A stretch of DNA of 64,000 nt, from NCBI GenBank assembly GCA_000753455.2, contig LM994670.1, forward strand, positions 3,707,177 through 3,771,176. The letters are read 5' to 3'. A program made the translations under genes and the position numbers. This document shows positions 8,270 to 16,219 of this stretch, piece after piece. The DNA comes from Clostridium jeddahitimonense. Lineage in GTDB: Bacteria > Bacillota > Clostridia > Clostridiales > Clostridiaceae. The notes under the pieces are model-generated. The model made no database searches and was not told the DNA's origin. It saw nothing but the letters and a program-made list of their open reading frames with translations. The number at the start of each line of letters is the position of its first letter. Position 1 is the stretch's first letter.

Positions 8270-9976
8270 TTATTTATTTAAAATATGTTTTGCAGCTTCT
8301 TCTCCTGATATTCTTCCGAATATTACTGATGCTGAATAAGCTCCACTTGTATCAACAACTTCACCTGCAGCATATAAACCATCTACTACTTTACCATCAT
8401 TGTTTATAACTTGTGCTTTATCATCTGCTACAACTCCACCCTTAGTCATATGGATAGCTGTTTCAACTTGAACTCCATAATAAGGACCTTCTGCTCCAAA
8501 TGTTTCAGTAAATGCCTTTTCTCTAAATGGATCAGCAGCTTCACCAGTTACACCTTTGTTATATCCTTCAACAGACGCTTTTAATCCTTGTGCATCAACA
8601 CCTAATTTTTCAGCTAATTCTTCTAAAGTATCAGCTTTTACATGGTATCCTAAATCATTATGTTTCTTTAATCTGTAAGATGAATCATATAATCTTTGAT
8701 CATAAATGTAGAATGCTTTTCCACCTTCTTGATCTAATATAGCATTACCTACATCCATAGATGCAGCACTTTCATCAACAAATCTTTCACCAGCTTTATT
8801 AACTAGTAAGAATCCATCTCCTGCACCAGTTAAATCTCTTCTTCCACTTATTATAAGCTTAAATACGCTTAACTTATCCATGTGATCCATTTTTATATCA
8901 TGATCTTGGAATACTGAAACGAAATCTCCTGTAGCACCCATTTGGTTAGATGTTGCAAGTTTTTCTGCTCCTGGAGCATACTCAGCTAATAACTCTTTAT
9001 TATGAGAGAATCCACCAGTTGCTACTATAACAGCATCTGCTTTTATGTCATAAGTTCCTTCTTTACATTCAACCTTAATACCAGTAGCTTTTCCATCTTC
9101 CATTATTAAGTCAAGCCCTTTAGTTCCTGTTCTAACGTCTACACCTAATTCTTGAACTTTCTTTTCTAAGTTATCTTGAATATGCTCTCCAGCATAAGCA
9201 TCAGCTTCTGCCATGTGGTTTCTTCCACCATAGTTGTAATTAAGATTTATTCCCATTCCTCTTAACCAAGAATCTACTTCTGCAGCACCATTTGCTTGTG
9301 CAGTAAGACGTTCTATAGAATCAACTACTGAATCTTTTTTATCTTCTATAAACTTTTCAACTGAATCTTCAACCCCATTTGCTTTTTGAGCTTCAGTGTT
9401 TATTATGTCAAAGAAATTCATGTCAAACTTACCATTACCACTTAATATATCTAATTTCTCAACTAATATTACATCTTCAACCCCATTTTCTTTAGCTTCT
9501 ATAGCAGCTGAAAGACCTGCAGGACCTCCCCCTACGATAACTAATTGAGTCTTAACTTCTTCTAATTCTTTCTTTTCAACTTCTGGCCCTTTAGTATCCA
9601 TAGATATTTTTTCAACTTCTACACCAGCTTGTGTTAAAGCATCAGCAACTGCGCTTTTAACAGCAAATGATGTGAAAGTTGCTCCTGATACGCTATCTAC
9701 AACTGGAGTTTTAGCTTCTACTATTCTATCAACTATTATTGGTAAAGCTCTATTACTTACTGGAGCTGTTTCGTGATGTTCTACTACTTCTATCCCTGTT
9801 ATAGTTTGTCCATCCATTTCAACAGCAACCTTAACTTCTCCACCGTAACCATGTCCAACACCCTCATAAGTAGCGACTCCTGTTGGTGTACCTGTAGCTT
9901 CTCCACTTTCAGTCTTTGCACATCCAGCTAATACTACAGAACTCATAATTAATAAACAAATAAGTCTCTTCTTCAT
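8270..9976 (-). CDS. Secreted lipoprotein flavin reductase, FMN-binding plus FAD domain (copy B)
   Basis: This 568-residue paralogue of the preceding gene has the same order of parts: lipobox LAGC with Cys19, an FMN-binding domain with SGAT at 97-100 for covalent FMN, and a FAD domain starting near VIVGGGPAG. The two proteins align along nearly their whole length and share long identical blocks such as GTKGLDLIME, so they arose by tandem duplication. They differ around the presumed active site: GDGFLLVNKAGERF here against GGSTIYVNKNGERF in copy A, and SAASMDVGN against TKGGLTLGN. That points to different substrates or potentials. Copy B is the closer to the two-component genes. It has its own leader and terminator, so it can be expressed separately. 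Confidence 0.88.
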   Translation of the reverse strand: MKKRLICLLIMSSVVLAGCAKTESGEATGTPTGVATYEGVGHGYGGEVKVAVEMDGQTITGIEVVEHHETAPVSNRALPIIVDRIVEAKTPVVDSVSGATFTSFAVKSAVADALTQAGVEVEKISMDTKGPEVEKKELEEVKTQLVIVGGGPAGLSAAIEAKENGVEDVILVEKLDILSGNGKFDMNFFDIINTEAQKANGVEDSVEKFIEDKKDSVVDSIERLTAQANGAAEVDSWLRGMGINLNYNYGGRNHMAEADAYAGEHIQDNLEKKVQELGVDVRTGTKGLDLIMEDGKATGIKVECKEGTYDIKADAVIVATGGFSHNKELLAEYAPGAEKLATSNQMGATGDFVSVFQDHDIKMDHMDKLSVFKLIISGRRDLTGAGDGFLLVNKAGERFVDESAASMDVGNAILDQEGGKAFYIYDQRLYDSSYRLKKHNDLGYHVKADTLEELAEKLGVDAQGLKASVEGYNKGVTGEAADPFREKAFTETFGAEGPYYGVQVETAIHMTKGGVVADDKAQVINNDGKVVDGLYAAGEVVDTSGAYSASVIFGRISGEEAAKHILNK

Positions 9977-10045
9977 AATTATCCCCCTAAAATATTGTTC
10001 TAAATTCTCAAATTTATTTTACTTTTAGAACCACCTTTGTTAATT

Positions 10046-10074
10046 ATTATACAAATATACTTGCAAATAATCTT
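10046..10074 (-). promoter_or_regulatory. Likely activator-dependent promoter of flavin reductase copy B
   Basis: A perfect minus-strand TATAAT (10046-10051) lies about 70 bases before the start codon. The -35 position holds only AAGATT-like sequence, so the promoter looks weak unaided. A set of repeated CAAAAGTCC words lies about 75-125 bases upstream and could be an activator site. Confidence 0.45.
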
Positions 10075-10122
10075 TTGCTTTCCATAACTAATATTACATT
10101 GTTTATTTTTAAATTTATACCT

Positions 10123-10174
10123 GTCAAAAGTCCTTATTAAACGACAAAAGTCCCTTAAAATAGGGACTTTTGTC
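10123..10174. repeat. Three copies of CAAAAGTCC: two direct, one inverted; includes the terminator of the response-regulator gene
   Basis: CAAAAGTCC occurs at 10125-10133 and 10145-10153, exactly 20 bases apart, and inverted at 10164-10172. The second and third copies form a perfect 12-bp hairpin (10143-10154 with 10163-10174) whose loop holds the stop codon of the response-regulator gene. It probably ends that transcript, although the following T-run is weak. The first copy can pair with the same arm, giving a choice of hairpins, or the repeats may be DNA sites for the regulator upstream of reductase B. Confidence 0.6.
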
Positions 10175-10805
10175 TCATCCAATACATAGCAGCTTCCGTT
10201 CTATTATCTACATTAATTTTCTTTAAAATAGTACTAACATAATTTCTAACTGTCTTCTCTGCCACATACAATTCACTTGAAATCTCTTTATTTGTCTTAC
10301 CTTTGCTTATTAATTCTAGTATATTTCTCTCTTGTTTTGTTAATAAAATATCATCATTATCAGTATTTTTGTCCTTATTTTTAACCATGTCAATAAATTT
10401 ATTTAGGATTTTTTGATCTAATATTTTATTACCATTTGCAACGTCTCTTATAGATGAAATAATCTTTTTACTATCTATATTTTTTAATAAGTATCCATCA
10501 GCACCTACTTTAATAACTTCTACTATTAATGAATCTTCGCCATAAGCAGTAAGTATAATAACCTTCGATTCTGGTGAAAGTTTTTTAATTGTCCTACATC
10601 CTATTATTCCATCACCATCAGGTAATTTCATATCTAGTAAAACAACATCCGGCTTTATATTTTCAATAACCTTATACCCACCTTCTAAAGTCCCACTTTC
10701 TCCACATACTATCATATCTTCATTTTTTTGAATTAAAGTTCTAACTCCTAATCTTACTATATCATGATCGTCTATCAATAGAACCTTTATTAAATTATCT
10801 GTCAT
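10155..10805 (-). CDS. NarL/LuxR-type response regulator
   Basis: This 216-residue protein has an N-terminal receiver domain with the acidic pair D12-D13, the phosphoacceptor D58 in LLDMKLPDG, the switch threonine in ILTAYG and the conserved lysine in YLLKNID. A C-terminal LuxR-type helix-turn-helix follows (LTKQERNILELISKG and ...VAEKTVRNYVSTILKK). It therefore binds DNA when phosphorylated by its partner kinase. Its start overlaps the kinase gene by 11 bases, which implies translational coupling. Because it sits directly upstream of the two reductase genes on the same strand, control of those genes is the natural inference. The last codons form one arm of a terminator hairpin. Confidence 0.92.
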   Translation of the reverse strand: MTDNLIKVLLIDDHDIVRLGVRTLIQKNEDMIVCGESGTLEGGYKVIENIKPDVVLLDMKLPDGDGIIGCRTIKKLSPESKVIILTAYGEDSLIVEVIKVGADGYLLKNIDSKKIISSIRDVANGNKILDQKILNKFIDMVKNKDKNTDNDDILLTKQERNILELISKGKTNKEISSELYVAEKTVRNYVSTILKKINVDNRTEAAMYWMRQKSLF

Positions 10806-12195
10806 CCTCTATATCCTCCCACGGAACTATTAAGCAAACTGTTACTCCATTTTTTCTTCCATCAATATTTAATACCCCATTAATCGATGTAGCCCTTTCA
10901 TTCATGGATAGTATGCCACAATGCCCATATTCTCTTACGTTATTATTATGTAATCCAATCCCATTATCCTTAATCGTTATCACTAATTCTTCTAATGTAG
11001 ACTGTAATTTCACACAGATCTTACTTCCTTTTGAATGTTTAATTGAGTTACAAATTGACTCTTGAATAATATAATATATCTGCTCTAATGCATTTGATGA
11101 TAAATTTCCTATAGTTACTTCAGAAACTTTATAATTAAGCTTTATTTCCATATCGCTAATATTACTCATTTTTTCAATAAGTCCCGATATCTTAATTTTA
11201 AAATCATTAATTTCAAGCTTTTCTAATGATGATTTACTAATAAATCCTCTTATTTCACCTATTACATTATTGAGAGTTGATTTAATACATATTAAACTTT
11301 CTTTCTCTATTCCATCTTTATCTTCTATTATACTTTCCAAAGCTAATCCACTTGCAAATAAATCCTGAATAACTCTATCATGCAATTCATATCCAACTTT
11401 TCGTCTTTCTTGCCATATCAGCTTTTGTTTAGTTAGCTTTTCGATTTTATATTCCGCTTCCCATATAAAAATATCTATTATATTTATAAATAATATTGCT
11501 ATTACTACTGCCACAATAGTTCTAGCTAATTCTAATCTAAATCCATATCTACAATAAAAGGTTTCAGTATTTATTAGTCTAACTGGATATAAATCAACAT
11601 TAGATACTATTAGCCCCGCTAATATACTGTATAATCCAAAAGATATAGATAAAATTTTAAACTTAATTACTACTTTCTTAGCCTTTAGCTTATTCATTAT
11701 CTGACCATTTCTATAAAGTCCTATACAAACAGTCAACCCTGCTGGCAATCCAATAAAATATCTACTAATAACTCTAAACACATATATATAATCCACATTA
11801 TTATGGTATTTAAACTTGTAAAATAATAAATATAACATTGTCCATATTCCCATAACTATAAATGGTACAAATCTATAATAATTTATTCTGTTATACTTCC
11901 TCTTAAAAAGTCTTGTGCCAAATATCCATAACAAAGTAAATGATATGGAATTTAATAAATTTGCAAAGAACAGCATGTACATAGCTAAACTATTATTTTT
12001 ATCTATCATAATAAAAATTAGCAACCATTCTCCCAACCCATGAATTACTCCAAAGGCTCCTAATATATTAATAGAATTTAGCAAAGGAATATCTGTATCT
12101 TTAAGAATTCTTTGTTGAAGCGCTGAAATTCCTAAAGAAAAGAATGATAATCCATATATAAAGAACAGTATACTATAAATATCTCTATCAATCAT
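10795..12195 (-). CDS. Membrane sensor histidine kinase (HisKA_3/DegS-type)
   Basis: The first about 240 of 466 residues form some seven or eight hydrophobic segments with little extracellular loop, so the signal is probably sensed within or close to the membrane. The dimerisation and phosphoacceptor motif of HisKA_3 kinases follows, ELHDRVIQD, with the histidine near residue 272. A HATPase domain ends the protein, with an N-box at QESICNSIKHS, the G1 motif IKDNGIGL, GHCGILSMNERA and a typical end. This kinase class pairs with NarL-type regulators, matching the gene that overlaps it by 11 bases. GGGGG precedes the ATG. I infer that the pair senses the electron acceptor used by the adjacent reductases, or the redox state. 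Confidence 0.9.
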   Translation of the reverse strand: MIDRDIYSILFFIYGLSFFSLGISALQQRILKDTDIPLLNSINILGAFGVIHGLGEWLLIFIMIDKNNSLAMYMLFFANLLNSISFTLLWIFGTRLFKRKYNRINYYRFVPFIVMGIWTMLYLLFYKFKYHNNVDYIYVFRVISRYFIGLPAGLTVCIGLYRNGQIMNKLKAKKVVIKFKILSISFGLYSILAGLIVSNVDLYPVRLINTETFYCRYGFRLELARTIVAVVIAILFINIIDIFIWEAEYKIEKLTKQKLIWQERRKVGYELHDRVIQDLFASGLALESIIEDKDGIEKESLICIKSTLNNVIGEIRGFISKSSLEKLEINDFKIKISGLIEKMSNISDMEIKLNYKVSEVTIGNLSSNALEQIYYIIQESICNSIKHSKGSKICVKLQSTLEELVITIKDNGIGLHNNNVREYGHCGILSMNERATSINGVLNIDGRKNGVTVCLIVPWEDIEDDR

Positions 12196-12225
12196 ATAAT
12201 CCCCCTAAGCTGATTATTACAAATG

Positions 12226-12248
12226 AAAAACCATGCCTTAACATGGTT
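12226..12248 (-). terminator. Intrinsic terminator of the HAD phosphatase gene
   Basis: A perfect 7-bp stem, AACCATG/CATGGTT (12229-12235 with 12242-12248), overlaps the stop codon. On the minus strand it is followed by TTTTTC. Confidence 0.7.
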
Positions 12249-13002
12249 GAATATCTAAAATGATAGAGATACATTCTTCTAAATTATTAATTACATGTTT
12301 TGTTTCTTTTTGTACATCTACTGGTGAATAAGTAAATGTAAATGAATTTTCTATACTTTTAAACATAGGTAAATCATTCCAAGAGTCACCTATGCAATTC
12401 ATATTATCTTTATCAATTTTATAATAATCCATTATCATTTTTAAAGCATTACCTTTTGAGCACCCTTTAGGAGCAAAATCTAGATTATTAACATTTTGAT
12501 AAACATCAATTATATCATTATATTTTTCAACTATCTCATTATAGACCTTAGTAGTCTCATCTATATCTTTAAAGTGAAATGACAATCCTTCAATTTCCGA
12601 TTCATTAATCTCATCCATCGATGAAACTTCAATAATTCTCATAGGCCAATCATTTTTTCTATTAATAGCGTAAAATTGATTATCTATAATAAATGTAACT
12701 TCAACTGAATTATCTATTTCACTAACAACCTTCCTTGCTACCTCAGTTTTTATCATATTCTTTTGAATTACATTTTTATTCTTATCTAAAATAACTGCCC
12801 CACTATTTACTATATAAAAGTCATAATTAACTCTATCTCTTGTAGGATCTATTATCCCATTCAAATGTCTTCCAGTACAAATTCCAAATAAATTTCCTTC
12901 ATCTTGAAACTTTCTTATAGCCTCTAAATCTTTAATTCTCATATCATCTTTTTCACTATGGAAAAATAGTGTTCCATCAAAGTCACTTGCCAATAACTTC
13001 AT
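12238..13002 (-). CDS. HAD-superfamily phosphatase, Cof type
   Basis: This 254-residue enzyme has HAD motif I DFDGTL (the nucleophile aspartate is the first D), motif II in FYIVNSGA, a lysine in the KGNALK stretch and motif IV GDSWNDLPM near the C-terminus. The insertion between motifs II and III is typical of Cof/YbiV proteins, which dephosphorylate sugar phosphates, pyridoxal phosphate or flavin precursors. The substrate cannot be predicted from sequence. I chose the second ATG (13002), because GGGGG lies six bases before it and directly abuts the first ATG. The gene is separated from the kinase gene by a terminator and is probably a single-gene unit. Confidence 0.85.
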   Translation of the reverse strand: MKLLASDFDGTLFFHSEKDDMRIKDLEAIRKFQDEGNLFGICTGRHLNGIIDPTRDRVNYDFYIVNSGAVILDKNKNVIQKNMIKTEVARKVVSEIDNSVEVTFIIDNQFYAINRKNDWPMRIIEVSSMDEINESEIEGLSFHFKDIDETTKVYNEIVEKYNDIIDVYQNVNNLDFAPKGCSKGNALKMIMDYYKIDKDNMNCIGDSWNDLPMFKSIENSFTFTYSPVDVQKETKHVINNLEECISIILDIQPC

Positions 13003-13099
13003 ATTCATCCCCCTTATATGTTAATACCATTTACTTATATACTATCATTTATTAAATAGATTTCGCTAGAACAATTTATCCTTGATTATAATCTCTAAA

Positions 13100-14467
13100 T
13101 TACTTCTTAGTTAAAAGAGCTACGTTCTCAATATGAGCAGTATGAGGAAACATATCTACAGGTTGAATAAATTTAGTCTCATATCCATTTTGATCTAGTA
13201 TAGCTAAATCTCTAGCTAAAGTGCTTGGATCACAGCTTACATATACTATTCTCTTAGCATCTATATTACTTATAGCATCTAATAATTTTTTATCGCAGCC
13301 TTTTCTTGGCGGATCTACGACTACCACGTCAGCTTTTACACCTTTGTTTATTAAATCAGGAATGACTACTTCTGATTCACCAACAAAGAATTCAACATTA
13401 TCTACATTGTTTTCTTTAGCATTTATCCATGCATTATCTATAGCTTGAGGTATTATCTCTACCCCGTAAACCTTTTTTGCTTTTTTTGATAAGAATAATG
13501 TTATAGTACCTGTTCCACAATATGCATCAAATACAGTTTCTTCTCCAGTTAATTCAGCATACTCTAATGCCTTTGAATATAATACTTCTGTTTGCATAGG
13601 ATTAACCTGGAAGAATGATAATGGAGATATATTAAACCTAAACTCTCCTATATAATCTGATATTGTATCTTCTCCCCAAAGAGTTTTTGACTCAAGTCCT
13701 AATATAACATTAGTAGGTTTAGAATTTATATTTTGAATTATACTTTTAATGCCTGGTATGTTTTCGCTAATCATAGATACAAACTCATCTTTATATGGTA
13801 ATTTATCTCCATTTGTAACTATAACAACCATAACTTCATTAGTTGTAAATCCACGTCTTATCATTATATGTCTTAATATTCCACTATCATCATATTGGCT
13901 ATCTATATTATATGGCTTTATATTATTTTTAACTATCCATTCTCTAGTTAACTCAACCACCTTATCTGCTATCTCATCTTGAATAAGACAGTTTTGCATA
14001 TCTATTATTTCATGACTTCTTTCTGCAAAGAAACCTATCTTTATTTCTCCATTAACTAAACCTATAGGTAATTGTACTTTATTTCTATATCTCCAAGGTT
14101 CATTCATTCCTAATGGGTACATTACTAAATCAGGATTTAACTTTCCTATCTTATCTATACAATCTTTAACTCTCTCATATTTGAAATCTAATTGAGACTT
14201 ATATGTACTATGCTGAAGCTTACATCCTCCACATCTCTTATATACATCACATCTTGGAGCACATCTTTCACTAGAAGATTCTAATACTTCTACCAACTTT
14301 CCATATGCATAACTTTTCTTAGCTTTAATTATCTTTACCTTTACTTTTTCACCAACTAAAGCTCCCTGAATAAATACAGGAAAAGTCCCATTAATTTTAG
14401 CAACTCCTTCTCCTTCATACCCTTGAGACATTATATCTAAAATATATTCCTTATTCTTCTCGATCAT
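13100..14467 (-). CDS. rlmD: 23S rRNA (uracil-C5)-methyltransferase, RlmD/RumA/RlmCD family
   Basis: This 455-residue enzyme has an N-terminal TRAM RNA-binding domain (to about residue 60) and the iron-sulfur ligands CAPRCDVYKRCGGC. The C-terminal SAM-dependent methyltransferase has FQVNPMQ, the SAM-binding AYCGTGT, the DPPRKG motif and the catalytic cysteine in VSCDPSTLARD. It methylates uracil C5 in 23S rRNA using S-adenosylmethionine. Gram-positive members may modify both U747 and U1939. I chose the ATG at 14467, because AGGAG lies about ten bases upstream; an ATG at 14497 falls in a repeat hairpin. A separate 13-codon unit with its own terminator lies about 250 bases upstream on the same strand. 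Confidence 0.92.
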   Translation of the reverse strand: MIEKNKEYILDIMSQGYEGEGVAKINGTFPVFIQGALVGEKVKVKIIKAKKSYAYGKLVEVLESSSERCAPRCDVYKRCGGCKLQHSTYKSQLDFKYERVKDCIDKIGKLNPDLVMYPLGMNEPWRYRNKVQLPIGLVNGEIKIGFFAERSHEIIDMQNCLIQDEIADKVVELTREWIVKNNIKPYNIDSQYDDSGILRHIMIRRGFTTNEVMVVIVTNGDKLPYKDEFVSMISENIPGIKSIIQNINSKPTNVILGLESKTLWGEDTISDYIGEFRFNISPLSFFQVNPMQTEVLYSKALEYAELTGEETVFDAYCGTGTITLFLSKKAKKVYGVEIIPQAIDNAWINAKENNVDNVEFFVGESEVVIPDLINKGVKADVVVVDPPRKGCDKKLLDAISNIDAKRIVYVSCDPSTLARDLAILDQNGYETKFIQPVDMFPHTAHIENVALLTKK

Positions 14468-14479
14468 ATATAAATTTCT

Positions 14480-14640
14480 CCTTTGAAAAAAGTGCAAGGC
14501 ACTTTTATTAATGGTAAATTATAAACTTATAATTCTAAATCTAGTTAAAAACTAATACTATAGTTTCTCATTTTAAAATTCATATCAATGAATTTCTTCC
14601 TTTAATCTTTAATTTATAATTTATAACTCAGAATTTTCAA
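14480..14640. repeat. Intergenic foldback repeat (copy 1 of a dispersed family)
   Basis: The hairpin AAAGTGC-AAG-GCACTTT is followed by AT-rich outer arms (AAATTATAAA near 14515 and its inverted partner near 14615). Small inner palindromes (AAATTCAT...ATGAATTT, TAGTT...AACTA) lie between them. The same plan recurs at 23134, 29940, 54470 and 58271. Confidence 0.55.
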
Positions 14641-14718
14641 TTGAATTTATTTGCAATATTATTCTATCATATACTAATATCCTTCTCTACTCAATTTACA
14701 CTATTCTAAATTTTGCAT

Positions 14719-14743
14719 AAAAAAAATACACCCTACGGTGTAT
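14719..14743 (-). terminator. Strong intrinsic terminator overlapping a 13-codon frame
   Basis: The stem ATACACC/GGTGTAT (14726-14732 with 14737-14743) has a CTAC loop and is followed on the minus strand by eight T. The loop contains the stop codon of the short frame. Confidence 0.85.
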
Positions 14744-14774
14744 CTTTCGGAATCAGTTGCCACACTGTTACCAT
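14733..14774 (-). CDS. Candidate 13-residue peptide or structured small RNA
   Basis: A minus-strand ATG at 14774 opens MVTVWQLIPKDTP and stops at TAG (14733-14735), inside a terminator loop. GAGAG lies six bases before the ATG. A TATAAT promoter about 35 bases upstream and eight T downstream make it a complete transcription unit of about 85 bases. Codons such as GTG TGG CAA CTG and CCG are unusually GC-rich for this genome. The RNA can also fold: TTTCG (plus 14787-14791) with CGAAA (14745-14749), enclosing an imperfect GG-A-CAG/CTG-T-CC stem. It could be a translated leader for rlmD, a free peptide or a structured RNA. I recognise no known family. Confidence 0.5.
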   Translation of the reverse strand: MVTVWQLIPKDTP

Positions 14775-14807
14775 TTTAATCTCTCTCGAAATTTCAATGA
14801 TATTAAC

Positions 14808-14852
14808 ATTATAGCCTAAAATTACACTTTAAATTGTTAACATTTTGTTAAC
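14808..14852 (-). promoter_or_regulatory. Promoter of the short unit with TTAACA direct repeats
   Basis: The minus strand has TATAAT (14808-14813) preceded by two TTAACA words 11 bases apart (14846-14851 and 14835-14840). Read another way they form the palindrome GTTAAC-ATTTT-GTTAAC (14836-14852). Paired TTAACA with a five-base gap resembles the Bacillus PhoP box; there is no good -35. Confidence 0.5.
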
Positions 14853-14947
14853 TTTTTATATTTTTAATATTTTTGACGTTTAATCCTTCATTTTTAAATA
14901 ACATTAACTCGATTTATGAAATATTTCATTCATTTTTTTGTTTTTAT

Positions 14948-15598
14948 TTAGTATCCATATAAACTTAGTCCTTTAGTAAATAGATTATATAAAAGAATTG
15001 TTAATATAATTAGTCCTCCAATCAAAAGTAACTTACCTTGCTTTTCAACTACTGTTTTTTCTGTACAAACAAATTCATTATTACTTATCTCAAAATCAAT
15101 ATTATTTTCCTCAAGTTTTTTTATTATATTATCCTTACACTCTATAGTATTTTCAATAATCTTTTCTTTTAATTCTAAGGTATTTAAAGTTAAATATATC
15201 CATTCTTTATCGTTATATATAACTACCTTATTTTCTACTTCATAATGTCTCAAGTATTTGAAGTATTGTGCGGTTTCTAATAATAAAAGTCTTTTATTTG
15301 TTTTTATTAAAATCATTGCTGAACTCCAATCAAATATAGGATGCGCTATTGCACTTCCAGTACCAGCAACTATAATTCTAGTTGTATCAGCTTTATAATC
15401 ACGTCCTATTATTTTTTCCTCTATATATTCATCTGATTCTAAAGATTTTCTTACTTCATCTAGTGCCTTATTTAATAGCTCTTTATAAATTATATTAACC
15501 TTTTTATTTTTTATTTTAGTTTCTATATTTTTATCAACTTTAACATTTTCAATATCTTTCATTTCTTCATCTGATACATATTCCACTTTATTATTCAT
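14948..15598 (-). CDS. Tail-anchored membrane protein paired with the ECF sigma factor (putative anti-sigma)
   Basis: This 216-residue protein is mostly soluble and charged, with a single transmembrane segment at its C-terminus (GKLLLIGGLIILTILLYN, about 188-208). That places the N-terminal about 185 residues in the cytoplasm. The middle part (SAMILIKTNKRLLLLET...) alternates beta-strand-like segments and resembles bacterial PH-like or YcxB-type domains, but I am not certain of the family. It overlaps the upstream sigma factor gene by eight bases, the usual arrangement for a regulator of that sigma factor. It lacks the HxxxCxxC zinc motif of classical anti-sigma factors. The anti-sigma role is inference from context only. 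Confidence 0.7.
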   Translation of the reverse strand: MNNKVEYVSDEEMKDIENVKVDKNIETKIKNKKVNIIYKELLNKALDEVRKSLESDEYIEEKIIGRDYKADTTRIIVAGTGSAIAHPIFDWSSAMILIKTNKRLLLLETAQYFKYLRHYEVENKVVIYNDKEWIYLTLNTLELKEKIIENTIECKDNIIKKLEENNIDFEISNNEFVCTEKTVVEKQGKLLLIGGLIILTILLYNLFTKGLSLYGY

Positions 15599-16151
15599 AT
15601 AAACTCTCCTTTACATATTCATTATTTATCAATTCTCTTACCCTCTTTTTAAGCCTACTTATCCGTTTATACATTACATTTTCACTTACTTTATATTCAT
15701 TACATAATTCAACCGTGGAATTATTTAGTATATATTTCTTAACAAATAACCTTTTCTCTTCATCATTAAGCTTACTTAAAGCTTCATTTATAACATTTAT
15801 CTTATTATTATTAAAAAACTTTTCTTCTGAGCTTTCCTCATTTCCATAACCATCACTTATATCATCATAAGAATAATGTTTTTTTAACTTTCTTTTATAA
15901 TCTAATGCTTTATTTTTTGCTATAGTTGCAACCCAAGTTTTAAAAGATGCTTTATATTCAAAACTACTACATTTATCTAAAATTATCATTATGACATCAT
16001 CATAACATTCTTCTATATATTCTTTTTCATATGGTTCATTCAAAACATAAGTTATTACTTTTAATATCAATGTTGAATAATCATCTATAAATGTTTCTAG
16101 TGCCTCTTTCTCTCTATCAATAAGTCGTTGTATTAACCTTTTTACCGTCAT
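15591..16151 (-). CDS. ECF-type RNA polymerase sigma factor (sigma-70 family)
   Basis: This 186-residue protein has the two sigma domains of extracytoplasmic-function factors. Region 2 has the DYSTLILKV helix and the -10 recognition stretch FKTWVATIAKNKALDYKRK. Region 4 is a helix-turn-helix, ALSKLNDEEKRLFVKKYILNN...ENVMYKRISRLKKR. No region 1 or 3 is present, as expected for ECF factors. I chose the ATG at 16151, because GGGGGAAAG precedes it. A possible ECF promoter lies just upstream, which would exclude the longer start at 16211. It is transcribed together with the overlapping tail-anchored protein. Confidence 0.88.
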   Translation of the reverse strand: MTVKRLIQRLIDREKEALETFIDDYSTLILKVITYVLNEPYEKEYIEECYDDVIMIILDKCSSFEYKASFKTWVATIAKNKALDYKRKLKKHYSYDDISDGYGNEESSEEKFFNNNKINVINEALSKLNDEEKRLFVKKYILNNSTVELCNEYKVSENVMYKRISRLKKRVRELINNEYVKESLYE

Positions 16152-16182
16152 TAATTCTTTCCCCCTTTGCCTTTCATCTATA

Positions 16183-16210
16183 TAGACGCATCCTTTTTCT
16201 AATTCTGACA
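16183..16210 (-). promoter_or_regulatory. Possible ECF self-promoter
   Basis: On the minus strand TGTCAG (16205-16210) and CGTCTA (16183-16188) are 16 bases apart, resembling the TGWAAC...CGTC promoters used by Bacillus ECF factors. It lies between the pyk terminator and the sigma gene, so the factor may drive its own operon. Confidence 0.5.
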
Positions 16211-16219
16211 TAAAAGCAT

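Noticed and set aside
10000..10182. Small minus-strand open frame between the regulator and reductase B
   Set aside because: It overlaps the end of the regulator gene and the repeat/promoter region, has no ribosome binding site and no recognisable features.
14468..14497. Earlier ATG for rlmD
   Set aside because: The added residues come from a repeat hairpin, and AGGAG fits the ATG at 14467.
14836..14852. Rex-type operator
   Set aside because: Rex sites read TTGTTAA-N4-TTAACAA; here the second half has the wrong orientation.
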